Assembly: GCF_003315415.1 (NCBI RefSeq) | Contig: NZ_QNSB01000001.1 | Span: 62,001 to 126,000 of the forward strand | Source of the DNA: Brevibacterium sanguinis | GTDB taxonomy: Bacteria; Actinomycetota; Actinomycetes; Actinomycetales; Brevibacteriaceae | Direction of reading: 5' to 3' | Length of the DNA: 64,000 bases | Shown here: piece after piece, positions 37,873 through 47,000 of the stretch | Numbering within the stretch: the stretch's first letter is position 1 | Layout of the letters: each line of letters opens with the position of its first letter | Made by a program: the position numbers and the translations under genes | Notes under the pieces: model-generated | Databases searched by the model: none | The model's input: only the letters and a program-made list of their open reading frames with translations | Told to the model about the DNA's origin: nothing

Positions 37873-38940
37873 TCACACCGCGGAGGGCTGATCCTCCAGC
37901 CGTTCGTCGGCGAGCGGCGGCACCACCATCACCGGGCCCTCGGCATGGTGGAGCAGGTCTCTCGACGTCGACCCGAGCAGGACGCTCTTGATCGCACCAC
38001 GGCCCCGCGACCCGACCACCGTGAGCTGAGCGGTGCGCGTGGCCTCCCGCAGGATCGCCACCGGATCGCCGACCTTGACCGAGCCGTCCACGTTCAGCGT
38101 GCGGAAGTGCCCCTCGATCCACGCGATCTCAGCGCCCAGGGATCTCTCGAGCTCGCCTCGGCGCCGGTCGGTGAGGTCCTTGTAGTCGACGACGAGCTCG
38201 GGGTACCACACGAGCGGATCGTCGAGCGGCGGCAGCGCCATGAGGAGGTGGAGCGAGGTCTCGGCCTCGACCGCGGCGAGCGCCGCCTGGAGGACCGCGG
38301 TCCGCGCCTGCGGCGATCCGTCGATGCCGGCGACGACGGGAGCCTGCGAGTGCGGCAGGGCGAAGGACTTCCCCGCGACGCCCGCGGAGCCGGCCTGCGC
38401 GTCCGCGGATTCCGCCTGGGCGTCGCTGCGATTCGCCGCCTGCTCGTCGGTGCCGTCGGGTGAGGCGTCGAGGACGATCGTCGGGCACTTGGCATGCGCC
38501 GGCAACGCCGAGGCGACGGATCCGAGGACGCGACCGAGGAACCCGCCACGACCGCGTGCGCCGACCACGGCCAGCTGCGCGTGCTCGCTGAGGCCGACGA
38601 GGGCACCGACCGAATCGCCTTCGGCGAGGCGGTAGTCGACCTCGCCGGGATAGCCCTCGAGGAGCCGGCGCGCATGGTCGAGGACGATCACGGCCTCCTT
38701 CCGGCGCGCCTCGTCCTCGGGTTCGTGGGGCAGGGCGGCCAGGGTCGTGTAGATCATCACCGGCACCTTGTAGGCGGTGGCGACGGTCAGCCGGATGCCG
38801 CGGCGCAGCGCGAGGCCCGCCGCGTACTCGAGCGCGCGTCCGGCGTTGTCCGAGCCGTCGTAGCCGACGAGCACTCCGGCCTCGCGGCGATTGGCGTGGA
38901 AGGGAACGGTCTCGATCGTGGACGGGGATTCGTGGCTCAT
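37873..38940 (-). CDS. Tandem-domain universal stress protein
   Basis: 355 residues with two UspA domains (about 20-160 and 200-350). Each ends with the ATP-binding G-x2-G-x9-G-[ST] pattern: GARGRGGFLGRVLGSVAS and GSRGRGAIKSVLLGSTSR. The linker is Ala/Asp/Gln-rich (SDAQAESADAQAGSAG). ATP-binding tandem USPs in actinobacteria respond to hypoxia or starvation. It stands alone, with no dormancy-regulon box that I could identify. Confidence 0.92.
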   Translation of the reverse strand: MSHESPSTIETVPFHANRREAGVLVGYDGSDNAGRALEYAAGLALRRGIRLTVATAYKVPVMIYTTLAALPHEPEDEARRKEAVIVLDHARRLLEGYPGEVDYRLAEGDSVGALVGLSEHAQLAVVGARGRGGFLGRVLGSVASALPAHAKCPTIVLDASPDGTDEQAANRSDAQAESADAQAGSAGVAGKSFALPHSQAPVVAGIDGSPQARTAVLQAALAAVEAETSLHLLMALPPLDDPLVWYPELVVDYKDLTDRRRGELERSLGAEIAWIEGHFRTLNVDGSVKVGDPVAILREATRTAQLTVVGSRGRGAIKSVLLGSTSRDLLHHAEGPVMVVPPLADERLEDQPSAV

Positions 38941-39085
38941 GACTGCCCTCTTCCAGGGGGCTGAGATGACATCCGACGAGGGTGGAGCCCCCTGCGGAGA
39001 ATGCCATCCTCGTCACTGTCGATTCTAGGCGACACAGCGGCATCCGCGGCAGGGGCGAGTGTGAGCATTCCCTGGCCGGCCGGGT

Positions 39086-40300
39086 TCACGCGTAGGCGAG
39101 GGCGAGGCGCTTCGCGGCCTCGCTGACGGCGGCCGCGGCCGCGCGTCCCATCTCGGTCGTCATGGTCGCGGGAAAGGTGAAGCGCACACTCGTCCTCGCC
39201 GTCTCGGCGTCGATCCCGAGGGCGGTGAGCACATGCGAGGGCTCGTCGGCACCCGCCGCGCAGGCCGATCCGCTCGAGGCGGTGACGCCCAGCCGTTCGA
39301 GCTCGAGGAGCATCGCCTCCCCGCTGGTGCGGCGGAAGCAGAACGAGGCATGGTTCGGTGTGCGCGAGACCGCGCTGCCGGTGAGGACGGCGCCGTCGAC
39401 CTCGGCGAGGACCTCGGCGATGAAGCGATCCCGAATGAGCGCTACCCGGGCGGCGGCCTCCTCCCGCTGCGCCTCGGCGAGGTCGAGCGCGGTCGCGAAC
39501 GCCACGGCCAGAGCCACGTTCTCCGTGCCCGAGCGGCGTCCTCCTTCCTGACCGCCGCCGTGGATGAGGGGTTCGAGCGGGATCCGGGCGCGGATCGCCG
39601 CCACCCCGATTCCCTTCGGCGCGCCCACCTTGTGCCCGGCGAGGCTGAGCGCATCGGCTCCGAGGCCCGACAGCGGCAGCCAGCCGGCGGCCTGCACGGC
39701 ATCGGTGTGGAACAGGGCGCCGGCCCCGTGCGCGACCTCGGCGAGGGCGGCGACGTCGGTGACCGTCCCGATCTCGTTGTTCGCATACCCCAGGCTGACG
39801 ACGGCGGTGTCGTCGCGCAGGGCCCGGTCCAGGGCCGCCGGCGTCACGGTGCCATCGGCTCCGACGGCGACCTCGGTGACGTCGAAACCGTGCCGGCGCC
39901 GCAGGAAGTCCGCCGAGGCGAGCACCGCCTCATGGTCGAGGGGCGAGGTGACGAGGTGCCGCCGTGCCCGGCCCCTGCCGGCTCTCGGGTCCTCATCCCC
40001 GGCACCTAGTGCCATGCCGATGAGTCCGAGGTTGTTCGCCTCGGTGCCGCCGCTGGTGAAGACGATGTCGGTGCTGCGCATGCCGAGCACCCGGGCGACT
40101 CGCCGCCGCGCCTCGAGCAGCGCCTCCGCCGACGCCCTGCCCATCTCGTGATGGCTCGAAGGGTTGCCGAAGCTGCCGGTGAGGTACGGCCAGGCGGCTT
40201 CGAGGGCTTCGCGCCTGACGGGCGCTGCCGCGGCGGTGTCGAGGTAGAGAGGGGTGAGCGATGGGGTGACGCCGCTGTGGGCGGGGGAGTCGGGCGCCAC
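39086..40300 (-). CDS. nifS: Cysteine desulfurase (NifS/IscS-like), nad-operon type
   Basis: Releases sulfur from cysteine for Fe-S assembly. 404 residues, GTG start one base after the nadC stop. LYLDTAAAAPVR, FTSGGTEANNLGLIGMAL, SPLDHEAVLA, the PLP lysine in SLAGHKVGAPKGIG (Lys224), GGGQEGGRRSGTENV and the sulfur-carrying Cys347 in SSGSACAAG are all present. Its place at the end of nadA-nadB-nadC suggests it supplies the NadA [4Fe-4S] cluster, as the B. subtilis NifS/YrvO neighbour of nadABC does. Confidence 0.93.
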   Translation of the reverse strand: MAPDSPAHSGVTPSLTPLYLDTAAAAPVRREALEAAWPYLTGSFGNPSSHHEMGRASAEALLEARRRVARVLGMRSTDIVFTSGGTEANNLGLIGMALGAGDEDPRAGRGRARRHLVTSPLDHEAVLASADFLRRRHGFDVTEVAVGADGTVTPAALDRALRDDTAVVSLGYANNEIGTVTDVAALAEVAHGAGALFHTDAVQAAGWLPLSGLGADALSLAGHKVGAPKGIGVAAIRARIPLEPLIHGGGQEGGRRSGTENVALAVAFATALDLAEAQREEAAARVALIRDRFIAEVLAEVDGAVLTGSAVSRTPNHASFCFRRTSGEAMLLELERLGVTASSGSACAAGADEPSHVLTALGIDAETARTSVRFTFPATMTTEMGRAAAAAVSEAAKRLALAYA

Positions 40301-40301
40301 G

Positions 40302-41174
40302 TCAGTTCGCCTCCAGGTCGAGGTCGAGCCCGAGGTCGATGGCCCGGACGCTGTGGGTCAGCGCGCCCGAGGAGATGACGTCGACTCCGGTGGCGGCGAT
40401 CTCGCCCACCGTCTCGAGGGTGACGTTGCCGCTGGCCTCGACGACGGCGCGGCCGGCGATGAGCTCGACCCCGGCACGGAGGTCGTCGAGGCTGAAGTTG
40501 TCGAGCATGATGATGTCGGGCCCGCCGTCGAGCACCGCCGCGATCTGCGCGAGGCGGTCGACCTCGACCTCGATCATCGTCGTGTGGCCGACGACCGCCC
40601 TGGCCTCGCGGAGGGCGGCGGAGACGTCGGCGCGGCTTCCGGCCAGGACGGCGAGGTGATTGTCCTTGACCATGATCGCGTCGGAGAGGCCGAACCGGTG
40701 GTTGTGCCCGCCGCCGCAGCGCACGGCGTGCTTCTCGAAGGCGCGCAGGCCGGGGGTGGTCTTGCGGGTGTCGGCGATGCGGACCGGATCCTCTGCCGGG
40801 CGGGAGGCGTTGGCCGCGGAGACGAAGGCGCGGGTGAGCGTGGCGATCCCGCTCATCCGCTGGCAGAAGTTGAGGGCGATCCGCTCGGCCCGGAGCACCG
40901 CCCGCGCCGGGCCCGTCACGACGGCGAGCCGGTCGCCGGAGGCGAAGGAGTCGGCGTCGGCGGCGAGGACCTCGACGTCGATGGCGGGGTCGGTGAGGGT
41001 GAAGGCGCGCGCGAAGACCTCGATCCCGGCGAGCACTCCCTCCTCGCGGGCGCCGAGCACCGCCCGAGCGCTCGCCTCGGCGGGGATGACGGTTTCGCCC
41101 GTGAGGTCGCCCCATGGTGCGTCCTCGTCGAGGGCGAGGCGCAGGGTCCTCTCGATCACAGCGGGCGTCAGCAT
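40302..41174 (-). CDS. nadC: Nicotinate-nucleotide pyrophosphorylase (quinolinate phosphoribosyltransferase)
   Basis: Converts quinolinate and PRPP to nicotinate mononucleotide. 290 residues. LALDEDAPWGDLTGETVIP, RIALNFCQRMSGIATLT, ADTRKTTPGLRAFEKHAVRCGGGHNHRFGLSDAIMVKDNHL and IIMLDNFSLDDL are the family core with the PRPP and quinolinate Arg/Lys residues. Overlaps the nadB stop by seven bases. Confidence 0.96.
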   Translation of the reverse strand: MLTPAVIERTLRLALDEDAPWGDLTGETVIPAEASARAVLGAREEGVLAGIEVFARAFTLTDPAIDVEVLAADADSFASGDRLAVVTGPARAVLRAERIALNFCQRMSGIATLTRAFVSAANASRPAEDPVRIADTRKTTPGLRAFEKHAVRCGGGHNHRFGLSDAIMVKDNHLAVLAGSRADVSAALREARAVVGHTTMIEVEVDRLAQIAAVLDGGPDIIMLDNFSLDDLRAGVELIAGRAVVEASGNVTLETVGEIAATGVDVISSGALTHSVRAIDLGLDLDLEAN

Positions 41175-42820
41175 GGGAGGACCTCCGGAAGAGCGGGAGC
41201 GGGCAGGGGACGGTCGACGCGGACATGCGCTCCGCGGCTCTCCTCCCGGGCCAGGGCATGGGCGGCGACCGTGCGGGCGAGGAGCGCGAGATTCGCCGTC
41301 TCGATCGCCGAGGCGAGGTCGGTGGGGTCCTCGGGAGCCGGAACCGCGGCCGCCGCGGAGGCGGCAGGGTTCGCGGCGGGGCTCGTCGGAACCGCGCCCG
41401 CGCCGAGGCGGTCGAGCACCGTGCGCAGCCCGTGCTCATCGCGTTCGACACCGAGGTGGGCCCACGCGAGGGCTTGGATCTGCTCGCGGGACCAGGTGCC
41501 GGGCCGCCCGGTGGAAGGGACCGGCAGCACCGAGGTGGGCGCCGGGCCGCCGGAGGGACCGACAGCACAAGGTCCGTCCGTCGAGACCGCGGTCGCGTCG
41601 GGACCGGGCCATGCGTGGTCTCCGGCGAGGTCGGCGCGGATCGCGGCGGCCGTCCGGACACCGAACACGGCGCCCTCGACCAGCGAGTTCGACGCGAGCC
41701 GGTTCGCGCCGTGCACCCTCGTGCACGCGACCTCACCGACGGCATAGAGGCTCTCGATGCTGGTCCGTCCCTCGAGATCGGTCGCGACCCCGCCCATGAG
41801 GTAGTGCGCGGCCGGAGTGACCGGGACGAGGTCCCGGGCGGGATCGAGGCCGTGCTCGGCGAGACCGGCGGCGATGGTCGGGAAGCGCGCGGTCACCTCG
41901 GGCACCGCGCGGGCGTCGAGGAAGCAGGGGGCACCTCCCTGTCGGGCCATGGCGCGGTGGATCGCGAGCGCCACGACGTCCCGGGGAGCGAGCTCTCCGC
42001 GGGGGTCGAGGCGCGGCATGAACCGGGTGCCCCGGGCATCGCGGAGGACGGCCCCGGCCCCGCGCACCGCCTCCGAGACGAGGAATCCGGTGCCCGCGAG
42101 CGCGGTGGGATGGAACTGGCAGAACTCGAGGTCGCGCACCGCGGCACCGGCGCGGATCGCCGCGGCGAGGCCGTCGCCCGTGGCCCCGGGCGGATTCGTC
42201 GTGTGGGCATAGAGGCGCCCCGCCCCGCCGGTGGCGAGGACGACGGCGTCGGCGCTCAGGGTCTCGACCGCCCCGGCGCCGAGCAGGGTGACCCCGCGTC
42301 CGGGGAGCACGTCGACGAGCATCGAGTGCTCGCGCAGGACCACGGTGCCCGCGACCGCCTCGGCGCGCAGGGCCAGGGTCAGTGCGTCGATGATCGCCCG
42401 CCCCGTCGCATCGCCCCCGGAGTGGTAGATGCGCGGCACCGAGTGCGCGCCCTCGAGGCCGCGCGCCCAGTCGCGCCAGACCTCGCCGGGGCGGACGCCT
42501 CCCGCACCCGGTCGCGCGGGTGCCCGGTCGAAGCGGACGCCGGCGGCGGCGAGGTCGAGGATCCGCGGGGGACCCTCGGAGCACAGGGCGCGCACCGCGG
42601 CCTCGTCGCAGAGCCCGGAACCGGCGGCCAGCGTGTCGGCGACGTGCGAGTCGACGCTGTCGTCGGGGAAGAGGGCTCCGGCGATCCCGCCCTGGGCCAG
42701 GGCAGTGGTCGATGCGCCGAGGCGGCCCTTCGTCACCAGCGTGACGTCGTGGTGGCCGACGAGGCGCAGGGCGGTCGTGAGTCCGGCGATCCCGGAGCCG
42801 AGGATGACGACGTGTGCCAT
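41168..42820 (-). CDS. nadB: L-aspartate oxidase
   Basis: FAD enzyme oxidising aspartate to iminoaspartate. 550 residues. Dinucleotide-binding VVILGSGIAGLTTALRL at the N-terminus, ALAQGGIAGALFPDDS, and HPTALAGTGFLVSEAVRGAGAVL with the HPT substrate motif. The C-terminal LYAVGEVACTRVHGANRLASNSLVEGAVFG completes the FAD site. A Pro/Ala/Gly-rich insertion (about 425-450 and 500-520) separates the FAD domain from the helical tail. It lies six bases after nadA. Confidence 0.95.
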   Translation of the reverse strand: MAHVVILGSGIAGLTTALRLVGHHDVTLVTKGRLGASTTALAQGGIAGALFPDDSVDSHVADTLAAGSGLCDEAAVRALCSEGPPRILDLAAAGVRFDRAPARPGAGGVRPGEVWRDWARGLEGAHSVPRIYHSGGDATGRAIIDALTLALRAEAVAGTVVLREHSMLVDVLPGRGVTLLGAGAVETLSADAVVLATGGAGRLYAHTTNPPGATGDGLAAAIRAGAAVRDLEFCQFHPTALAGTGFLVSEAVRGAGAVLRDARGTRFMPRLDPRGELAPRDVVALAIHRAMARQGGAPCFLDARAVPEVTARFPTIAAGLAEHGLDPARDLVPVTPAAHYLMGGVATDLEGRTSIESLYAVGEVACTRVHGANRLASNSLVEGAVFGVRTAAAIRADLAGDHAWPGPDATAVSTDGPCAVGPSGGPAPTSVLPVPSTGRPGTWSREQIQALAWAHLGVERDEHGLRTVLDRLGAGAVPTSPAANPAASAAAAVPAPEDPTDLASAIETANLALLARTVAAHALAREESRGAHVRVDRPLPAPALPEVLPC

Positions 42821-42826
42821 GCCGGC

Positions 42827-44113
42827 TCAGACCCGCGGCTTCGCGGCGAGCATCCGCTCGAGGGAGAGACGGGCCGGCTCGGCCACCTCGGCGTCGACCG
42901 CGATCCGGTTGACCACGGTGCCCTCGAGCAGGGATTCGAGGACCCAGGCGAGGTAGCCGGGATGGATCAGGTACATCGTCGAGCACGGGCACACGACGGG
43001 GTCGAGGCAGAAGACCGTGTGCCGCGGGTGCTCGGCGGCGAGTCGCTGGACGAGGTTGATCTCGGTGCCGATCGCGAAGACGGTCGGCTCGGCCGCCTCG
43101 GCGATGGCCTTCGTGATGTACGCCGTCGATCCGGACTCGTCGGCGGCGGCCACGGTCTCCTGCGGGCATTCGGGGTGGACGATGACGCGCACACCCGGGT
43201 GTGCGCTGCGGGCCTTCTCGATCTGGGCGGGGGTGAAGCGCTTGTGGACCGAGCAGAAGCCCTGCCACAGGATGACCTTGGAGTCGCGCAGCGTCTGCTC
43301 GTCGTTGTTGCCCAGGGGCCTGGCGGGATTCCACAGCGGCATCGCGTCGAGCCCGATGCCCATGCGCAGGGCGGTGTTGCGTCCGAGGTGCTGGTCGGGG
43401 AAGAACAGCACCCGCTGACCCCGTTCGAACGCCCATTCGAGGACCACCTCGGCGTTCGAGGAGGTGCACACGATGCCCCCGTTGCGCCCGCAGAAGCCCT
43501 TGATCGCCGCCGAGGAGTTCATGTAGGTGACCGGGACGACGGGCACCCTGCCCGCGGCGTCGGGCTCGGTGCCGAGGATCTCGGTCAGCTGCTCCCAGCA
43601 GTCCTCGACCTGGTCGATGTCGGCCATGTCGGCCATCGAGCAGCCGGCGGCGAGGTTGGGCAGGATGACGGCCTGGTCGGGTGACGAGAGGAGGTCGGCG
43701 GTCTCGGCCATGAAGTGGACGCCGCAGAAGACGATCGCCTCGGCCTCCGGATGGTTCTGCGCGGCCCGGGCGAGCATGAACGAGTCGCCGATGTAGTCGG
43801 CGTGCTCGACGACCTCGACGCGCTGGTAGTGGTGGCCGAGGACGACGACCCGCTCGCCGAGCTCGGCCTTGGCGCGGACGATCCGCTCGCGCAGCTCCGC
43901 CGCCGAGGCGTCCCGGTACTCACGGGGGATCTCGCCCTGGCGCGGGGCCGACAGCGGGATCGGATCGGCGGTCGAGGCTCCGGGGCCGTACCCTGGAGTC
44001 GTGTCGATGACCCACGGTTCCTCGGTGAGGTCGGCGGAGCACATCGACCCCGACGCCCGACCGGTGGAGATGTCCTTGAGGGTGAGCTCGAGCGAAGCGG
44101 CGGGGGTCATCAT
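42827..44113 (-). CDS. nadA: Quinolinate synthase
   Basis: Condenses iminoaspartate with dihydroxyacetone phosphate to quinolinate using a [4Fe-4S] cluster. 428 residues. VVLGHHYQRVEVVEHADYIGDSF, IVFCGVHFMAETADLLS, WQGFCSVHKRF, VIVHPECPQETV and VCPCSTMYLIHPGYLA provide cluster cysteines and substrate residues. Two ATGs are adjacent (44113 and 44110); GAGGA spacing favours the second. An 80-residue N-terminal extension precedes the core. Divergent from panB. Confidence 0.96.
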   Translation of the reverse strand: MMTPAASLELTLKDISTGRASGSMCSADLTEEPWVIDTTPGYGPGASTADPIPLSAPRQGEIPREYRDASAAELRERIVRAKAELGERVVVLGHHYQRVEVVEHADYIGDSFMLARAAQNHPEAEAIVFCGVHFMAETADLLSSPDQAVILPNLAAGCSMADMADIDQVEDCWEQLTEILGTEPDAAGRVPVVPVTYMNSSAAIKGFCGRNGGIVCTSSNAEVVLEWAFERGQRVLFFPDQHLGRNTALRMGIGLDAMPLWNPARPLGNNDEQTLRDSKVILWQGFCSVHKRFTPAQIEKARSAHPGVRVIVHPECPQETVAAADESGSTAYITKAIAEAAEPTVFAIGTEINLVQRLAAEHPRHTVFCLDPVVCPCSTMYLIHPGYLAWVLESLLEGTVVNRIAVDAEVAEPARLSLERMLAAKPRV

Positions 44114-44148
44114 CGTCCTCGGGGTCGGGGGTGGGAGTCTCGGCGACT

Positions 44149-44171
44149 ATTAACGCAGATCTGAGCTTAAT
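44149..44171 (-). promoter_or_regulatory. Candidate operator before nadA
   Basis: ATTAA and TTAAT flank a 13-base centre containing AGATCT, giving an imperfect palindrome 36 bases upstream of the nadA start. It could bind a NAD-biosynthesis repressor or be part of the promoter. No family consensus is matched with confidence. Confidence 0.35.
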
Positions 44172-44207
44172 CGGGTGATGGCGAGGAGCGCAAACGCGGT
44201 CTCGCGA

Positions 44208-44266
44208 GATCGAGGTCATTCCGGTCGGCGGAATCGCCGTCACGACGGACCGGAATAACCTCGATC
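44208..44266. repeat. Large inverted repeat between nadA and panB
   Basis: Bases 44208-44226 (GATCGAGGTCATTCCGGTC) pair with 44248-44266 at 18 of 19 positions, with one mismatch in the middle. The 21-base loop itself contains GGCG-GAAT-CGCC. It is not next to either stop, so a terminator role is unlikely; both flanking genes start outward from here. Confidence 0.85.
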
Positions 44267-44352
44267 GGCGGGGGTGAGGGGCTTGTGGGGTCATGTCTTA
44301 GGGTGGTGTCGGCGGGGCGAGAGACGCCGACGCCGGAGACGAGGACACCCCC

Positions 44353-45222
44353 ATGACTGCAGTTGATTCCCACGGAGCCGAGGAGCCGGCACCCTACGGC
44401 CGGCCGACCGAGACGGCGCCCCCGCCTCGGCGCCGGATCCGCACCCGCGACCTCATCCGGGCCAAGGCCGAGGGCAGGCGGTGGGCGATGCTCACGAGCT
44501 ACGACCAGTGCACCGCCGCGATCTTCGAGGACTCCGGGGTCGAGGCGCTGCTCGTCGGGGACTCGGCGGCGAACAACGTCTACGGCCATGAGACGACGCT
44601 GCCGGTCACGGTCGACGAGCTCATCCCGCTCGCCCGGGCCGTCTCCCGCGCGACGCAGCGGGCGCTCGTCGTCGCCGACCTGCCCTTCGGCAGCTATGAG
44701 ATCTCCGATGAGCAGGCGGTCGCGACCGCGGTGCGGTTCATGAAGGAGGCGGAGGTCCACGCGATCAAGCTCGAGGGCGGGCAGCGGGCCGCCTCCCGGA
44801 TCGCCGCGATCACCGCCGCCGGGATCCCGGTCATGGCGCACATCGGCTTCACCCCGCAGGCCGAGCACAGCCTCGGCGGCTACCGCGTGCAGGGGCGCGG
44901 GGACGCGGCCGAGGCGCTGCTCGCCGACGCCCGGGCCGTCGCCGAGGCGGGGGCGTTCTCCGTGGTCATGGAGATGGTGCCCGCCGACCTCGCGGCGCAG
45001 GTGACCGCCGAGCTCGCGATCCCGACGGTCGGCATCGGCGCGGGCGTCGGATGCGATGCCCAGGTGCTCGTGTGGCAGGACATGGCGGGGCTGCGCCCGG
45101 GGACGGCGCCGCGCTTCGTCAAGCGCTACGCCGATCTCCACTCGGTGCTCACCGCAGCCGTGAGCGAATACGTCGCCGAGGTGCGGAGCGGAGCCTTCCC
45201 CGAGCCCGAGCGGAGCTTCTGA
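44353..45222 (+). CDS. panB: 3-methyl-2-oxobutanoate hydroxymethyltransferase
   Basis: First step of pantothenate synthesis. 289 residues. [90 protein letters not shown] and [24 protein letters not shown] are the conserved substrate and metal segments. The first 30 residues are an extension rich in Pro/Arg. The stop overlaps the panC start by one base. Confidence 0.95.
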   Translation: MTAVDSHGAEEPAPYGRPTETAPPPRRRIRTRDLIRAKAEGRRWAMLTSYDQCTAAIFEDSGVEALLVGDSAANNVYGHETTLPVTVDELIPLARAVSRATQRALVVADLPFGSYEISDEQAVATAVRFMKEAEVHAIKLEGGQRAASRIAAITAAGIPVMAHIGFTPQAEHSLGGYRVQGRGDAAEALLADARAVAEAGAFSVVMEMVPADLAAQVTAELAIPTVGIGAGVGCDAQVLVWQDMAGLRPGTAPRFVKRYADLHSVLTAAVSEYVAEVRSGAFPEPERSF

Positions 45223-46106
45223 TGGAGGTCGGAGGCATCGAGGCGCTGCGGGCGTGGCGGGCGGCGCAGACGGGAACGGTCGCCCTCGTGCCGACGATGG
45301 GCGCTCTCCACTCCGGACACCAGGCGCTCATGGCCCGGGCCCGCGAGTCCGCGGACGCGGTCGTGACGAGCATCTTCGTCAACCCCCTGCAGTTCGGCGC
45401 GGACGAGGACTTCGTCCGCTACCCCCGCCCCTTCGACGCCGACCTCGCCACGTGCGATCAGGCCGGCGTCGATTTCGTCTTCGCCCCGGCGCTGGGCGAG
45501 ATGTACCCCTCGGCCCCGGAGGTGCGGGTCTCGGCCGGGCGGATGGGCGAGGTCTTCGAAGGAGCCTCGCGGCCCGGCCACTTCGACGGAGTGCTCACGG
45601 TCGTCGCCAAGCTGTTCGCCCTCACCGCACCGCACCGCGCCGTCTTCGGGCTCAAGGACATCCAGCAGTTCTTCCTCGTCAAGAGGATGATCGCCGACCT
45701 CAACCTCGCCGTCGAGCTCATCGGCCTGCCCGTCGTCCGGGATGCCGACGGCCTGGCGATGTCGAGCCGCAACGAGTACCTCGACGCCGCGGACCGGCGG
45801 GTGGCCCTCGCGATTCCCCGGGCCCTGCGGGCCGCGGCCGACGCCGCTGGGGAGGGCCGTCGGCCCGAGGCGATCGAGGCCGGGACCGCTGCTCCCCGGG
45901 CCGTCGAGGCGGCCGCCCGCGCGGTGCTCGAGGAGGCGGAGTCGGCCGGCGGCCTCGAGCTCGACTACCTCGCCCTCGTCGTCGCCGAGACCTTCCGCCC
46001 CTGCCCGCCGGACTTCAGTGGTTCGGCGCTGCTGCTCGTCTCCGCGACCGTCTCAGGGACACGGCTCATCGACAACTGCGCCCTCGAGCTGGGCCTCAGG
46101 GGGTGA
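45222..46106 (+). CDS. panC: Pantothenate synthetase (pantoate--beta-alanine ligase)
   Basis: Joins pantoate and beta-alanine with ATP. 294 residues. LVPTMGALHSGHQAL (HxGH), SIFVNPLQFGADEDFVRYPR, HFDGVLTVVAKLF, FGLKDIQQFFLVKRM and AMSSRNEYLD (KMSKS equivalent) are intact. The N-terminal EVGGIEALRAWRAAQ is short compared with family members. No panD is visible in the window. The gene converges on lysE with 19 bases between the stops. Confidence 0.95.
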   Translation: MEVGGIEALRAWRAAQTGTVALVPTMGALHSGHQALMARARESADAVVTSIFVNPLQFGADEDFVRYPRPFDADLATCDQAGVDFVFAPALGEMYPSAPEVRVSAGRMGEVFEGASRPGHFDGVLTVVAKLFALTAPHRAVFGLKDIQQFFLVKRMIADLNLAVELIGLPVVRDADGLAMSSRNEYLDAADRRVALAIPRALRAAADAAGEGRRPEAIEAGTAAPRAVEAAARAVLEEAESAGGLELDYLALVVAETFRPCPPDFSGSALLLVSATVSGTRLIDNCALELGLRG

Positions 46107-46125
46107 GCCGTCAGGAGCCGAGCAG

Positions 46126-46866
46126 TCAGAGGGGCAGCGCGGCGACGGCGATGCCCATGCCGATGAGGACCACCGCGGAGACGGCCTCGATGACGAAGTC
46201 CGTGCTGCGCCGCTGCAGGGCCGCCGCCGCGTAACCGGCGACCAGGGCGAGGACCAGCTGATAGGCGAGCAGCAGGCCGACGACGACGGCGATGAGCACG
46301 GCGTAGTCGGGGCCGGTCGGGGAGGCGGGGACGAGGGTCGGCATGACGGCGAGGAAGAACAGGCCCGCCTTGGGGTTGCTCAGGGAGGAAATGAGGCCGC
46401 GCCGATACGAGATGAGCGACCGCAGGTGACCCCACGACGATCCCGACTGTCCCGTGTCCGGGCCAGACGCGCCGCCTGCGCCCGCGGCGGATTCCGCGGC
46501 GGTCGCGATGAGGTCGTCGCTCGCCTCGGCGATCGCGCTCACGGGTCCCAGCGGCGGGCGCGACCGCAGCTCGGCGCGGATGCGCAGGGCCTGCCGGGCG
46601 GCGAGGAACCCGAGGAGGCACAGATAGAGTCCGCCGACGAGCTTGAGGACGAGCAGGGCGGAGGGGTAGGCCCTGAGCAGGGCGGAGACGCCGGTGAGGG
46701 CGGCGATCATCCAGACGGTCATCCCCGTGGCCGAACCGAGCGAGTAGATGAGGCCGGCCTTGCGGCGCAGGGCGGAGAGCCGGACCGTGAGGATCGTCTC
46801 GGGGCCGGGGGTCACGGCCAGGACGGTCGCGGCACCGGCGATCGCGGCGAGTTCGGGTCCGGTCAT
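46126..46866 (-). CDS. LysE/RhtB-family amino acid exporter
   Basis: 246 residues with six predicted helices. VTPGPETILTVRLSALRRKAGLIYSLGSATGMTVWM carries the family PGP and G-x-x-x-G motifs, and FRRGLISSLSNPKAG-like YRRGLISSLSNPKAGLFFLAVMP follows the central loop. That loop (about 105-155) is longer than usual and Ala/Gly/Ser-rich. It is divergent from a LysR gene, the classic lysE-lysG (argP) layout, suggesting that regulator controls export. Substrate unknown. Confidence 0.88.
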   Translation of the reverse strand: MTGPELAAIAGAATVLAVTPGPETILTVRLSALRRKAGLIYSLGSATGMTVWMIAALTGVSALLRAYPSALLVLKLVGGLYLCLLGFLAARQALRIRAELRSRPPLGPVSAIAEASDDLIATAAESAAGAGGASGPDTGQSGSSWGHLRSLISYRRGLISSLSNPKAGLFFLAVMPTLVPASPTGPDYAVLIAVVVGLLLAYQLVLALVAGYAAAALQRRSTDFVIEAVSAVVLIGMGIAVAALPL

Positions 46867-46959
46867 GCTGCTCCTTCGGGTGGTCTGCGCGGGCGAGTGC
46901 TTCGATTCTCCGCCATCGCGGGCGCGGACGATGCATCGGGAATATCAATCATTTCCCAA

Positions 46960-46986
46960 CGATCATCAGGCCACGCCTGATGATCG
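46960..46986. promoter_or_regulatory. Perfect inverted repeat between lysE and lysR, candidate LysR operator
   Basis: CGATCATCAGG and CCTGATGATCG flank CCACG, an 11-bp perfect symmetry ending 14 bases before the lysR start. It contains the T-N11-A pattern expected for LysR regulators. Confidence 0.7.
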
Positions 46987-47000
46987 GCTAGGCTGGCCGC

